Assembly (NCBI GenBank): GCA_039566865.1
Contig: CM076957.1
Coordinates: 11,045,896 to 11,109,895 of the forward strand
Direction: 5' to 3'
DNA: 64,000 nucleotides
Source: Aurelia coerulea
Lineage: Eukaryota; Cnidaria; Scyphozoa; Semaeostomeae; Ulmaridae
Shown: piece after piece, positions 46,985-57,019 of the stretch
How the letters are laid out: every line of letters starts with the position of its first letter
Position numbering within the stretch: the stretch's first letter is position 1
The notes under the pieces: model-generated
The model's database searches: none
Told to the model about the DNA's origin: nothing
The model's input: the letters and a program-made list of their open reading frames with translations, nothing else
Position numbers and translations under genes: made by a program

Positions 46985-47560
46985 ACAAAGCTCTCTTTGA
47001 AAGCCACCTTCGCTATGGCGACATTGTTTGGTGTACTCTTTCCAACACCAAACTATCCCAACTGCAACGATTACAGACAAGGGCAAAGAAGCTAATACTG
47101 AACGCCAAGTATAAGGACGGTTGGAACTGTAAATGGCTCAATGTAAAGTCTTTGCTCTCATTTGACAAAGGAGTCATGACATATAAAATTCTGCATGGCC
47201 TTTGTCCCGAAAATCTTCGCCATAAGTTCACTGAAAGATCCATGATTTCAGAGCATAGAACCAGAAATCATGGAGATCTGCAAATTCCCAAAGTTAGGTT
47301 AGAATATGCAAAGCGAAGTTTCTACTTCTCTGGTGTCAAAAATTGGAATGATATCCCGTACAACATTCGAGAACAAGAATCAATCGCTCGTTTTAAAACA
47401 GGTTTTAGAAAGTATCTTTTGAACCTACAAAACCCAAACACGACCCCTTGGTAGAGCAGCATATTTAAATTATTTACAATTTTTTTCTTTAAATTTTTTC
47501 TTTGAGATAATTTGTAAATACGCTGAAAGGTTTTTTCGTGTATAAATATTGATAAAATGA
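46985..47560 (+). pseudogene. 5'-truncated LINE C-terminus and 3' UTR
   Basis: It reads ESHLRYGDIVWCTLSNTKLS, LQRLQTRAKKLILNAKYKDG, FDKGVMTYKILHGLCPENLR and AKRSFYFSGVKNWNDIPYNI. It ends in NLQNPNTTPW with a stop at 47452-47454. About 155 codons are open. The 3' UTR ends GTGTATAAATATTGATAAAA, resembling the copy ending at 10585. Confidence 0.85.
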
Positions 47561-48224
47561 ACTCTACTCTTTGTGACGTCTGGTTTCAATACTGCATCAA
47601 ATCACATCAAATTCAATTCTCCATTGGGGAGGAGAAAATATCATGTGATATGGGTGTGGTCACGTGACAGCCCCCAATAGGTGGTACTAACCGCTGGTAC
47701 CGACGATGCACCCCACCACCTACGACATCGTCCATACTGGGGGATGTAGCCTTAGAGAGCGCCGTTGTGAAGGAGGATACCGCTGGCAGAGGCCTGCCAG
47801 CCAGCCCCTGCGAAGGTGAATGAGCATGTGACATCCGATGTGACGTCTTTGATTGTTTACTGTCGAGCACTGAGTGGATTGTTCGTTGATGGCCCTTGAT
47901 AGCACCATCAAGTGTCGTTAGTAACAATCGGCAGTCACTCAAAAAACAATAACCTGCTGAAGAAGGCTGCCAACAAATTCCCCCCGCTGATACCCCAGCA
48001 GCAGGAAGTCACCCCAAAATATGGACATCCTCGTGCACATATAGATTTTCCCGTCGATTTTTGGAGACGAAGAGCGAGCTTCCAGGACACGGGCAAATCC
48101 AGACTGACAAATTCAGCGTTTGATCTGACCGTCTCGGCGAGTAGTAATATAGAAGTACCTTGGTTTGGCCTGTGATGCTGTAAGTCAAAAGGTTGTCGCA
48201 ACGAATAATTTGATGACTAGGCCC

Positions 48225-48250
48225 GCTCGGCGCGGCTTCGCCGCGCCTCC
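48225..48250. repeat. GC-rich hairpin, 8-bp stem, TTC loop
   Basis: GGCGCGGC (48229-48236), TTC, GCCGCGCC (48240-48247). It is pure G/C stem DNA in an A/T-rich area, like the cluster at 51316-51428. Confidence 0.8.
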
Positions 48251-48535
48251 GCGTTCCTTTTAGCTTCGCTGTAGTTCATCTAAGTGGCAGTAATTAAGGG
48301 GAGAATGTATCTTCATTATTTCATTCAATAAAGCAGTACTTAAGTGGAAATTCAAGGAAATGTATATAAGTGTATTTTGGGACTTGCTTCTTCGGTGGAA
48401 GTTTGGACGTTAAAGAGATGAACCTGCTGAAAAGTTAGTTGTCGTCGTTGTTATGGGTGCCTTGGTTGTTTCAGTTGTTTCAGTGGAGTTAATCTAACGG
48501 CGTTTGTTGCCTTAAGGAGTCAGGTGCCTTAGCGC

Positions 48536-48885
48536 CCCAGGGGGGACACTCGGCACATACACATACGGGGGGTCAGTCCGAGAAATTTTCAGGAACCCCA
48601 AAAATATCAGTTTAGCTTCATTACAACCCAAAAATATCAGCTCAGTTTATACCTTGACATCTGTAAACGAACATAAAAGATCCTGAAACAATGCAAATAG
48701 AGGCCAGGATTGCCTCTAAAGAACCCAGAAATATCATTTTCATAATATTTGATGCCCAAAACTATCAAAAACATAATTTCAATTTATTTGGACCCAAAAA
48801 TATCACTTTCGGCAATATTCTGACCCAAAAATATCGGACTTACCTCCCCGTATGTGCATGTGCTGAGTGCCCCCCCCCCCCTGGG
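48536..48885. mobile_element. MITE with CCCAGGGG ends (~350 bp)
   Basis: CCCAGGGGGGACACTCGGCA on the left and, inward from the right, CCCAGGGGGG... with GCACTCAGCACATGCACATA are inverted repeats. Flanks CTTAGCGC and CTTAGGCGC suggest an 8-9-bp duplication with one extra G. CCAAAAATATCA repeats lie inside (48598, 48630, 48795). It is probably a non-autonomous hAT-like element; a single end occurs at 31254-31330. Confidence 0.65.
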
Positions 48886-48978
48886 CTTAGGCGCTTTTAG
48901 TTGCGTCAGTTGCCTGACGGGCCTCAGTTGGTATAGTGGCCTTACTTACGTCAGTGGCTTCTTGTTTTAGTTGTTGAG

Positions 48979-49011
48979 TGGACTTGCCCAAAGACGACTT
49001 GGGCAAGTCCA
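48979..49011. repeat. 13-bp-stem hairpin related to 675-739
   Basis: TGGACTTGCCCAA (48979-48991), loop AGACGAC, TTGGGCAAGTCCA (48999-49011). The stem shares GCCCAA/TTGGGCAAGTCC with the 675-739 insertion. Confidence 0.7.
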
Positions 49012-49745
49012 GTTGTCGAGTAGATGTAGTTGCGTTTCTTGGCTTAGTGGACTTGGTTGTTTCAGAACCTTTAGTGCTCTTAGTTGCGTTATTGGCCTTG
49101 GTAGCTTTAGTGGGCTTTCTTACGATAGTTGGCGTCTTGTTTTAGTTGCTGAGTAGATCTGGTTGCGTTCCTTGCCTTAGTGGAGTTGGTTATAACTTGG
49201 TGCTATGGGATGCTATTTGATTTAATTTTATCTTTTTTACCGACGGCAGCCCTCAGTTATAATAACTGATTTACAGGGGGCAATGGTAAAACTTAAAATA
49301 AGTAATACATTACAATATATACAATAGTTGTTAATCTAACGAAACTAAATTAAAATTTTTCATTTGATGATTCATTTTTGCACCTCTTTTTTGAATGCGT
49401 TCAGGGTTGAAGAATTTCTAACCTCAGCGCCTTTTGTGGCGTTATTTGCCTTATTGGCCCTCAGTTGCTTTAGTGGACTAACTTACGTTAGTTGTGTCTT
49501 CTTTCAGTTGTGGAGTTGGTTTTGTGTTGTTTCTTCCCTTATATTAGTGGACTTAGTTGCCTCAGCGCCTTTAGTTGTGTTAGCTGCCGTATTGTCCTTG
49601 CTTTGATGACCTTACGTACGTTCAGTGATATAGAGGCGCTTTCGGTTATATTATTGTATACGTTAAGTAGGGTGATTGTTGTGGTTGCTTTACTCGCTGT
49701 AATTGCTTTACTTGCCCCAAATAGTTTGTTAGAAAAGTTATAGGG

Positions 49746-50505
49746 GGAAATTTGTTGGTATTGCCCTAGTAGCCTTTGTTGCCTAAGGTAACCCTAATAC
49801 ATATGGGCTTTTTTGAGCTACCATTTATAGGGGGGGGGTCCACCCCGCTGTGAAAACTCCCTTAGAGTCACCAGAATTCAATACAAGTTTGTTCAGTGAT
49901 AGAGCAAGCAGTTTGTAGCATGTTGTGCAGTTTGGGTATGGTTGCCACGTCTTATGAGGTGACAGTGACATAATGAAGTTGAAAATCATTAAAAATTAGG
50001 CTTTAAAAGTTAAATTTGTGTTTAAAACAATGATTTTGCTGCTACCTGTTTCCAAATATGGGCATGTCACGTGACTTGTGAGCTCCATTGTTCAAACATT
50101 TTGCCGTCAAAATGTAGCCAATCAATAATTGGCAAAGTCAGGGAGGTGGGGATAACATAGCTGATTTCGTTTAACAACCTGGCAAGGAAAACCTCGAAGG
50201 GGGTGGAAAGGCCCAGCTCACATATGGATTAGTTTCAAGATAATTGGCTTTACTTGCCTGCTCGATTCCTTTAGTTGTATCATTTACGTTGTTCTTAGTT
50301 AGTTAGTTAGCTACGTTGTTGCAGTAGAATTTGCTGCGTTAGCTGTCCTAGCTGGTGCCGCCGTCACTTGCCCTGGTTGCCTTAGTAACGTTAGCTTCAT
50401 TTTCTGGTTTTTAGCAGGTTAGTAAGCATTGAATCTCTTTATGCAAGGTAGCTTTTCAAATAACCATCAGGGGAATAAGCTGCATGTCATCAGGGGGCGA
50501 ATTTA
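49746..50505. other. Mixed non-coding DNA in the triplicated locus
   Basis: A G run at 49831, GTCACGTGAC near 50065, and TTAGTTAGTTAG at 50293 are seen. No gene is recognised. Confidence 0.4.
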
Positions 50506-50512
50506 GGGGAAG

Positions 50513-50665
50513 TTGGCAATGTGCCAAATGATGTCACATAACTTGGCAAGGTGCCAAGTCACATGTTGGAAACCTGGCATGGTGCCAAGTCACGTGACCT
50601 ACATTGGCAATTTGCCAAGTAAGTCACATGACATGGGGGCTAGGCACGTGACTGCCCCCAACAAC
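50513..50665. promoter_or_regulatory. Array of TTGGC-N5-GCCAA palindromes, block A
   Basis: Perfect TTGGC-N5-GCCAA at 50513-50527, 50543-50557 and 50604-50618, plus CTGGC-N5-GCCAA at 50574-50588. Starts are 30-31 bp apart. Each is followed by AAGTCAC or AATGATGTCAC. CACGTGAC lies at 50591 and 50645, and the block ends in GGGGGC...GCCCCC. TTGGC-N5-GCCAA is the classical NF-I binding palindrome, and CACGTGAC is an E-box. Function as binding sites is inference only. Confidence 0.6.
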
Positions 50666-51315
50666 TAAAAGTATCATTACCCCCCCCCACATCTTCATCC
50701 GTAACTATGTTATATGCCCTTCACTTGGTGTCATCCCTTCACTTGTATACTCTTAGAAAGAGCACCATTGTGAAGGAGAAGGTATCACGTGATATGGGTA
50801 TGGTCACGTGACAGCACCCAATTGGTGGTAATAATCGCTGGCATCGATCATGCACCCCACCACCCTACAACCTCGTCCATACTTACTGCAGGATGATGAA
50901 ACCCTATAGAGTGCCGTTGTGAAGGAGGATACCACGGGCACAGGCCTGCCAGCCCCTGCGAAGGTGAATGTGCATGTGACGTCCGATGTGACGTCTTTGG
51001 TTGTTTACCATCGACCACAAAGTGATTTGTTCGTTGATGGTCCTTGATAGCACCATCAAGTGTCTTTAGTAACAATCGGCAGTCACTCAAAAAACAATAA
51101 CCTGCTGAAGAAGGCTGCCAACAAATTTCGCCCGCTATTACCCCAGCAGCAGGAGATCACCCCAAAATATGAACATCCTCATGCACATCTAGATTTTCCC
51201 GGCGATTTTTTGAGACAAAGAGCGAGCTTCTAGGCGACGGGAGAGCTGAGGAATGAGTGCGGCAGACAAACAAATTCAGCGTTTGATCTCACCGTCTCAG
51301 CGAGTAGTAGTTATA

Positions 51316-51428
51316 CTAGGAATCCGAACCCGCGCGGCGCGCGGGTTCGGAGTTCCTAGCTCCTGCGGAGGGCTTGGGCGCCTTTGGCGCCCGGGCCGCC
51401 TGCGGCGGCCACTGTCGCGCTTCGCGCG
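51316..51428. repeat. Cluster of five GC-rich hairpins with 3-nt loops
   Basis: Hairpin 1: CTAGGAA-T-CCGAACCCGCGC, loop GGC, complement to 51359 (19 paired bases). Hairpin 2: CTCC TGC GGAG (51360-51370). Hairpin 3: GGGCGCC TTT GGCGCCC (51376-51392). Hairpin 4: GGCCGCC TGC GGCGGCC (51394-51410). Hairpin 5: CGCGC TTC GCGCG (51416-51428). All follow one another with 0-5 bases between and all have trinucleotide loops. The rest of the window is A/T-rich. An open frame through it is an artefact. Confidence 0.88.
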
Positions 51429-51429
51429 C

Positions 51430-52800
51430 CACACTATCAGTACTTCCAGTCTTATTTTCGTCGTTGGTGTGGTTGTTTTATACTTGCTCTTGTTATCCGT
51501 CATTGTTATAGTTACCTTAGCAGATTTAGTTGCATTATTAGATGAAGTGAGAATAGTTGCCGCAGTTCTTCACGTCAAATTCACATCACTTCAAATGAAA
51601 TGAAATGAAATGAAATGAAATGAAATGAAATGAAAGGCCTTAATTAGTAGTAGGCCTTCTTAGCAGGCCTTCTGAGTAGGCGTTAATTAGCTGTGGTAGA
51701 CCTTAATTAGCTGTAATTTTTGCTATTTGTTTTCTAGCCTACTTTAAACAGATTTTTAATTATAAAAATAATAACAAAAATAATAATGTCTATAGTTATT
51801 GCCGTTAACTTTATTCTCTTCTTTTTCATTAATTCACATTTTTTGTTATTGTTTTCTAGCTAGCCTCTTGACTTTTGTGGCGTTAGTAGCCCAACGGCGG
51901 GGTGGGGGAGCGGTAGTTTGCATTTAATGTAATCCATAATTTTTTTAAAGAGAAATCCATAAAAATTCCCTACAAACCCCATTGTTTTATAGAGTCCCGG
52001 AGGCTTTTTAGGAAGAGAGATAGACCCCTTGGCTTGCTCAGGCAGCTTTGCTTCAGTTGGGTTGATTTAGTTGCCTGGTATTTGTTCACTTAGGTGTTTG
52101 TTTCTTTTGTGGCGTTAGTAGTCTTCGTTGTTTGCCTTTGTTTTAGTGTATGCGTTATTTGTTTGGTAGAAATGATGTAGTCGTAATTCTTAGCTTAGGG
52201 GCTATAGTAGCTTTTTGCCGTTATTGACAGTACCCTTGTTCTTGTGGTAGCGTTGTTCATTTGGTTGCTCAAGTAGCGTTTGTTGCGTTGACCCCTTGAT
52301 TTAATGAAGTAGCTCTTCTTGCCTCATTGCCGTAAGTTGCAGTTGCATTTCGTGACGTTGTGATTATTATGACAGCTTCTGTTTTTCTCCAGTCTCCCTA
52401 CTCGTAGAGCTTTATTCGTTTCAGTAGAGTTGATTTCGATTCCTTCGTTGCCCTAGTTTTCTTTCTTTCTTATGTGGCATTGGTAGCGTTTGTTTTGGGA
52501 GAAATTAGTTGTTAACTTCGTTTCGGTGTGTGCGTCATTTGCTTAGTAGAGAAGATGTAGTCGTAATTGTTGCCATAGTGGGCATAGTAGCTTTTGTGCC
52601 CTTCGTTGCCTTCCTTGCGTTATTAGTGTTAGTTGTGCAAGGTAAACCTCGCTGTTGTGGTTGCGTTAGTTGTTGAATTTCCCCCCAGTAGCTTTAACTC
52701 CGTCCATTAATGTAGTTGCTCTTCTTGGCTGAGTTCCCTTAGTAGCATTTGCTGACGTTGTTGTTATTTTAGAACGTTTCCGTAAATCTCAGCCTCCCTT
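51430..52800. repeat. T/G-rich degenerate repeat, block 2, with (AAATG)n
   Basis: TTAGTTGCGTTAGTTG-like variants dominate the plus strand. A microsatellite of AAATG lies at 51594-51634. 51745-51960 is an A/T-rich insert duplicated at 53850-54065. No gene is seen. Confidence 0.65.
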
Positions 52801-52919
52801 GTGGAAGATAACATCAGGTAGGAAGACTGCAAATGTTATACTCAGCCCTTCGAGGAAAGTTTCATGGAAATAGTGAAAGAAATGGACTGCTCGTGCGCAG
52901 GGGCATTTGTGGTGGGAAG

Positions 52920-52964
52920 TTGGCACATTGCCAAATGACGTCAAATAATTTGGCAAAGTGCCAA
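52920..52964. promoter_or_regulatory. TTGGC-N5-GCCAA palindromes, block B
   Basis: Perfect palindromes at 52920-52934 and 52950-52964, 30 bp apart, with AATGACGTCA between them. The block is truncated relative to blocks A and D. An imperfect one (GCCAG arm) lies at 53454-53468 with CACGTGAC on each side. Confidence 0.6.
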
Positions 52965-53119
52965 GTCACCACTTATATCCGAGCAATGGTACAAGATACG
53001 AATGTTTGGTTTGTTCCTTAGTGAAGTACAATGATTTATGTCCAAACGGCAAGCATCATTTTGAAAAAAATATGAAAATCCTATGTGAAGACCTTTCAGA
53101 AAAACTGCGAAAATCATTG

Positions 53120-53430
53120 TTTCGTTTACATAGCTGCCTTAACGCTTTTAGTTGCGTTAGTTGTCTAACCAGCCTCGGTTGGTTTAGTGGCCTTACTTAT
53201 GTTAGTTGGCTTCTTAGTTGTTGAGTAGATGTAGCTGCGCTTCTTGCCCGTGGACTTAGTTGAGCCAGGACCTTCAGTGCCCTTAGTTGTCTTATTGGCC
53301 TTGGTAGCTTTAGTGGGCTTTCTTGCGTTAGTTGGCGTCTTGTCTTAGTTGCTAAGTAGATCTGGTTGCGTTTCTTACCTAAGTGGAGTTGTTTATAGCT
53401 CGATTTGATTTGATTTTATCTTTTCACCCA
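53120..53430. repeat. T/G-rich degenerate repeat, block 3
   Basis: It is a duplicate of 48920-49250, with TTGAGTAGATGTAG, TTAGTTGCGTTAG and GGCCTTGGTAGCTTTAGTGG in the same order. Confidence 0.7.
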
Positions 53431-54612
53431 TGTTAGCCCCCACGTGACCTACATTGGCAACTTGCCAGGTAAGTCACGTGACATGGGGGCTAGGCACGAG
53501 ACTGCCCCCAACAATTAACCGTGGTAGCACCCTATTGTTCCTTAGTAACAAACTTGTATTGTCTTAACTTACTATAACCGGTGTCATTTAAGCATTTTCA
53601 TAAATAGAGCTCCGTATATTCTTAGAAAGAGCACCATTGTGGAGGAGAAGATATCACGTGATATGAGTGTGGTCACGTGAGAGCCCCCAATAGGTGATAA
53701 TAATCGCTGGGACCGATCATGCACCCCACCACCACCCTACCACCTCGTTGATACTGCGGGATGAAGCCCTGACAGAGCGCCGTTGTGAAGGAGGATACCG
53801 CTGGCACCACCTTGCCAGCCCCTGCGAAGGTGAACGTGCCTAATTTAAATGGATTTTTAATAATGAAAATAATAACAAAAATAATAATGTCTATAGTCTT
53901 GCAGTTAACTTTATTCTCTTCTTTTTTCATTAAATCACATTTATTGTTATTGTTTTCTAGCTATCCTCTTGACTTTAGTGGCGTTAGTAGCCCAAGGGCG
54001 GGGTGCGGGAGCGGTAGTTTGCATTTAATTTAATCCAGAATTTTTTTAATGAAAAATCCATCAAAATTCCCTGTAGATCTCCAGTCTCCCTACTCGTAGA
54101 GCTTTATTTGAGTCAGTAGAGTTGATTTAGATTCCTTCATTGCCCTAGTTTTCTTTCTTTCTTATGTGGCGTTCGTTGCGTTTGTTGTGGGAGAAATCAG
54201 TTGTTAACTTCGTTTCGGTGTGTGCGTTATTTGTTTAGTAGAGAAAATATAGTCGTAATTGTTGCCATAGTGGCCATTGTAGCTTTTGTGCCCTTAGTTG
54301 CCTTCCTTGCGTTATTAGTGTTAGTTGTGCAAGGTAAACCTCGCTGTTGTGGTTGCGTTAGTTGTTCAAGTTCCTCCCAGTAGCTTTAACTCCGTCCATT
54401 AATGTAGTTGCTCTTCTTGGGTAATTTCCCTTAGTTGCATTTGCTGACGTTGTTGTTATTTTAGAACGTTTCCGTAGATCTCAGCCTCCCTTGTGGAAGA
54501 TAAGATCAGGTAGGAAGACTGCAAGAGTTATACTCAGCCCTTCGAGGAAAGTTATGTCGCAACAGTGGAAGAAATGGACTGCTCATGCGCAGGGGCATTT
54601 TTGGGGGGGAAG

Positions 54613-54765
54613 TTGGCACATTGCCAAATGACGTCACATAATTTGGCAAAGTGCCAAGTCACATGACCGGAACTTGGCACCGTGCCAAGTCACATGACCA
54701 ATTGTGGAATTTTGCCAAGTAAGTCACGTGACATGGGGGCAGACACGTGACTGCCCCCAACTAAA
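54613..54765. promoter_or_regulatory. TTGGC-N5-GCCAA palindromes, block D
   Basis: Perfect at 54613-54627, 54643-54657 and 54674-54688, with a broken fourth near 54703. AATGACGTCACATAAT and AAGTCACATGACC lie between them. The block ends with GTCACGTGAC and GGGGGC...GCCCCC as in block A. Confidence 0.6.
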
Positions 54766-54829
54766 GTGAGATAGTGTGACTGCCCTGACAGTGTAGCCCC
54801 CTTTTGTATGGGATAGGTCATTTGAAATT

Positions 54830-55705
54830 AGCCAATAAGAGTCGGCTGTTATGTTTAGTAAGTTCAGTATGGAGTTTGTACCAATTGAAATTAGCCAATG
54901 GCAATCTGCCTATGCTAGATGGGCTGTGTCATTCATAATTAGCCAATAACAGTCAGCTTTGATCTTTAGTAGCTTCACTATGGGGTTTGTACCAATTGAA
55001 ATTAGCCAATGGCAATATGCAAATGCTAGATCTGTTAGGTCATTTGAAATTAGCCAATAGCAGTCGGCTTTCAACTTTAGTAGCTTCACTATGGGTTTTG
55101 TACCAATTGAAATTAGCCAATGGCAATCTGCATATGCTAGGTCTGTTGGATCATTTGAAATTAGCCAATAGCAGTCCGCTTTCATCTTTAGTAGCTTCAC
55201 TATGGGTTTTGTACCAATTGAAATTAGCCAATGGCAATCTGCATATTCTAGATCGGTTGTGATTTGAAATTAGCCAATAACAGTCGGCTATTATGTTCAG
55301 TAAGTTCACTATGGGCTTTGTACCAATTGAAATTAGCCAATAGCAATCTGCCTATGCTAGATCTGTTGGATTATTTGAAATTAGCCAATAGCAGTCGGCT
55401 TTCATCTTTAGTAGCTTCACTATGGGTTTTGTACCAATTGAAATTAGCCAATGGCAATCTGCATATGCTAGATCTGTTGGATCATTTGAGATTAGCCAAT
55501 AGCAGTCGGCTTTCATCTTTAGTAGCTTCACTATGGGTTTTGTACCAATTGAAATTAGTCAATGGCAATCTGCATATGCTAGATCTGTTAGGTCATTTGA
55601 AATTAGCCAATAAGAGTCGGCTATTATGTTCAGTAAGTTCAGTATGGAGTTTGTACCAATTGAAATTAGCCAATGGCAATCTGCCTATGCTAGATGGGTT
55701 ATTTA
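54830..55705. repeat. 111-bp tandem repeat with CCAAT boxes, eight copies
   Basis: TTGTACCAATTGAAATTAGC recurs at 54876, 54988, 55099, 55209, 55318, 55429, 55540 and 55651 (period 109-112). Each unit carries two TTAGCCAAT motifs, matching the NF-Y core RRCCAAT. The period is divisible by three, so frames stay open on both strands (54910-55200 minus; 54987-55752 plus), giving repeat peptides with no known domain. These are not genes. Confidence 0.9.
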
Positions 55706-55805
55706 CTTGGGAAGTTACTAGAACAGGACATGTTTGTTCTAGCGTTCTATAAGTTCAAATGCTAGCCTTTTGTAGAGTCACTTTCATACGGCATTTGGTA
55801 TATCA

Positions 55806-55935
55806 TTTGAAGTTAGAAGCGAGCAAGTTGAAGCGAGCAAGTGCATAAAGTTTATATCATTTATATCATTTATATCATTTATAAAGTTTATATCATTTAT
55901 ATCATTTGAAGCGAGCAAGTGCATAAAGTTTATTG
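55806..55935. repeat. Short tandem duplication at the LINE's truncated end
   Basis: GAAGCGAGCAAGTGCATAAA and TTATATCATTTATATCATTT are repeated several times. The former comes from the LINE end (LYALARF on the minus strand). Confidence 0.7.
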
Positions 55936-57000
55936 CTAGCCTTTTGGCACAATTTGGAAACATGATTATCGAAGGAAAGTTTGCTATCAATTTGAACTCC
56001 GAGTAGCTTCTCTTCGGAGCGATTTACAACATCAGCATTTCCAATCCTAACAGTAACAGGGTCATCACATCTCTGCCCAAGAACCAGAAGATGGCATTTA
56101 TCTGCATTTAATTTCATAAAGTTGTCGGCAAACCATTCCAAAGCTAAACTACAGTCATTTTCAAGCCTATGAGCTATATTGTCCAGGTTCTTATCGCAGG
56201 CATAGATTGTAGTATCATCTGCATAATTACATATATCCGAGTTTTGAATGAAGAGTAGAAGATCATTAATGTATATGTTGAATAACAGAGGCCCTAAGAC
56301 TGACCCCTGAGGAACACCTCGTGTGACGCTTTTCCAAGAACTGAATGACCCATTTACTTTTACTCTTTGTTGTCTATTTGTGAGGTAATCATTAATTAAT
56401 GTTAATGCTTCGCGGGAGAAACCGTAGGCATGCAATTTTGCAATCAAAAGATCGTGTCTGATGCAATCAAATGCCTTGGACAGGTCCATCAATACAGCCC
56501 CTGCCTTGCCACCTTCATCAAGGCTAATTTTGCATTTTTCTAAGAGCCGTACGAGAGCATGCTGGGCACTGTAACCTTTTCTAAAACCACAGAGAAGTGA
56601 CGATAAAAAGGGTGTAATATATGCAACTATCTGTTTGTCCATTATTCTTTCAAACAGTTTTGAGACCGTAGGCAAAACGCTGATTGGCCGAAAGTTAGTC
56701 CTAGAGTTGGATGGTCCATTCTTGGGAAGAGATGTGACATCCGCGCACTTTAGTTCATCAGGAAAGGACGAATTTTCTATGCATTCATTAAATATTTTCG
56801 TCAAAGGTTCTACACATACATCAGAATTGGATTTAAGAATTTTAGGAGGAATATTTTTGTGCGTTGTAGCTTTCTTAGGATTTAGATTCCTAACCTCTTT
56901 GTCAACAGTATCAGGATCACTCATTATCACTGTATCACTGTTTCTTCGGAGTTGATTGTTTTGTTCTGAATATTCACATTCATTCCACAAGTATTTGTTC
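55902..57000 (-). pseudogene. LINE reverse transcriptase (family E), 362 open codons
   Basis: This is the best-preserved reverse transcriptase in the window. In order: PKKATTHKNIPPKIL, TNFRPISVLPTVSKLFERIM, GFRKGYSAQHALVRLLEKC, GAVLMDLSKAFDCIRHDLLI, GVPQGSVLGPLLFNIYINDL, NYADDTTIYA and EEKLLGVQIDSKLSFDNHVS. The catalytic Asp of MDLSKAFDC and the YADD pair are present. The endonuclease and the C-terminal 150-200 residues are missing: the frame ends at LYALARF in a tandem duplication. Dead as an element, though its palm looks intact. Confidence 0.92.
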
Positions 57001-57019
57001 TATCTTTCTTTATCTTTCT

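Larger units (their letters stand above)
48420..49745. repeat. T/G-rich degenerate repeat, block 1
   Basis: The plus strand is dominated by T and G, with endless variants of TTAGTTGCGTTAGTTG, TTAGTGGCCTTA and TTGTTGCC. A MITE (48536-48885) is inserted. The open frames within are by-products of composition, rich in L, V, S and C. Confidence 0.7.
47626..54770. repeat. Triplicated locus, ~3.1 + ~2.8 + ~1.1 kb units
   Basis: A head module recurs at 47626-48180, 50770-51312 and 53640-53840. It contains TCACGTGAC, CCCCCAATxGGTGGT, ATGCACCCCACCACC, GCGCCGTTGTGAAGGAGGAT and GCCAGCCCCTGCGAAGGTGA. Each head is followed by T/G-rich DNA and then by a block of TTGGC-N5-GCCAA palindromes (50513-50665, 52920-53515 and 54613-54765). 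Other shared blocks are 51745-51960 with 53850-54065, 52395-52970 with 54085-54655, and 48920-49250 with 53140-53420. No protein-coding gene is recognised. Confidence 0.82.

Noticed and set aside
48971..49743. Hydrophobic small proteins (Leu/Val/Ser/Cys-rich frames)
   Set aside because: They are by-products of T/G-rich DNA, with no conserved start and no signal beyond composition.
51253..51603. 116-codon open frame with Arg/Gly-rich stretch
   Set aside because: It runs through the GC hairpins and T/G-rich repeat. The composition explains it and no domain is present.
54910..55752. Open frames on both strands giving repeated 37-residue peptides
   Set aside because: They arise because the 111-bp tandem unit is divisible by three and lacks stops. 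Both strands are open at once and no domain is seen.
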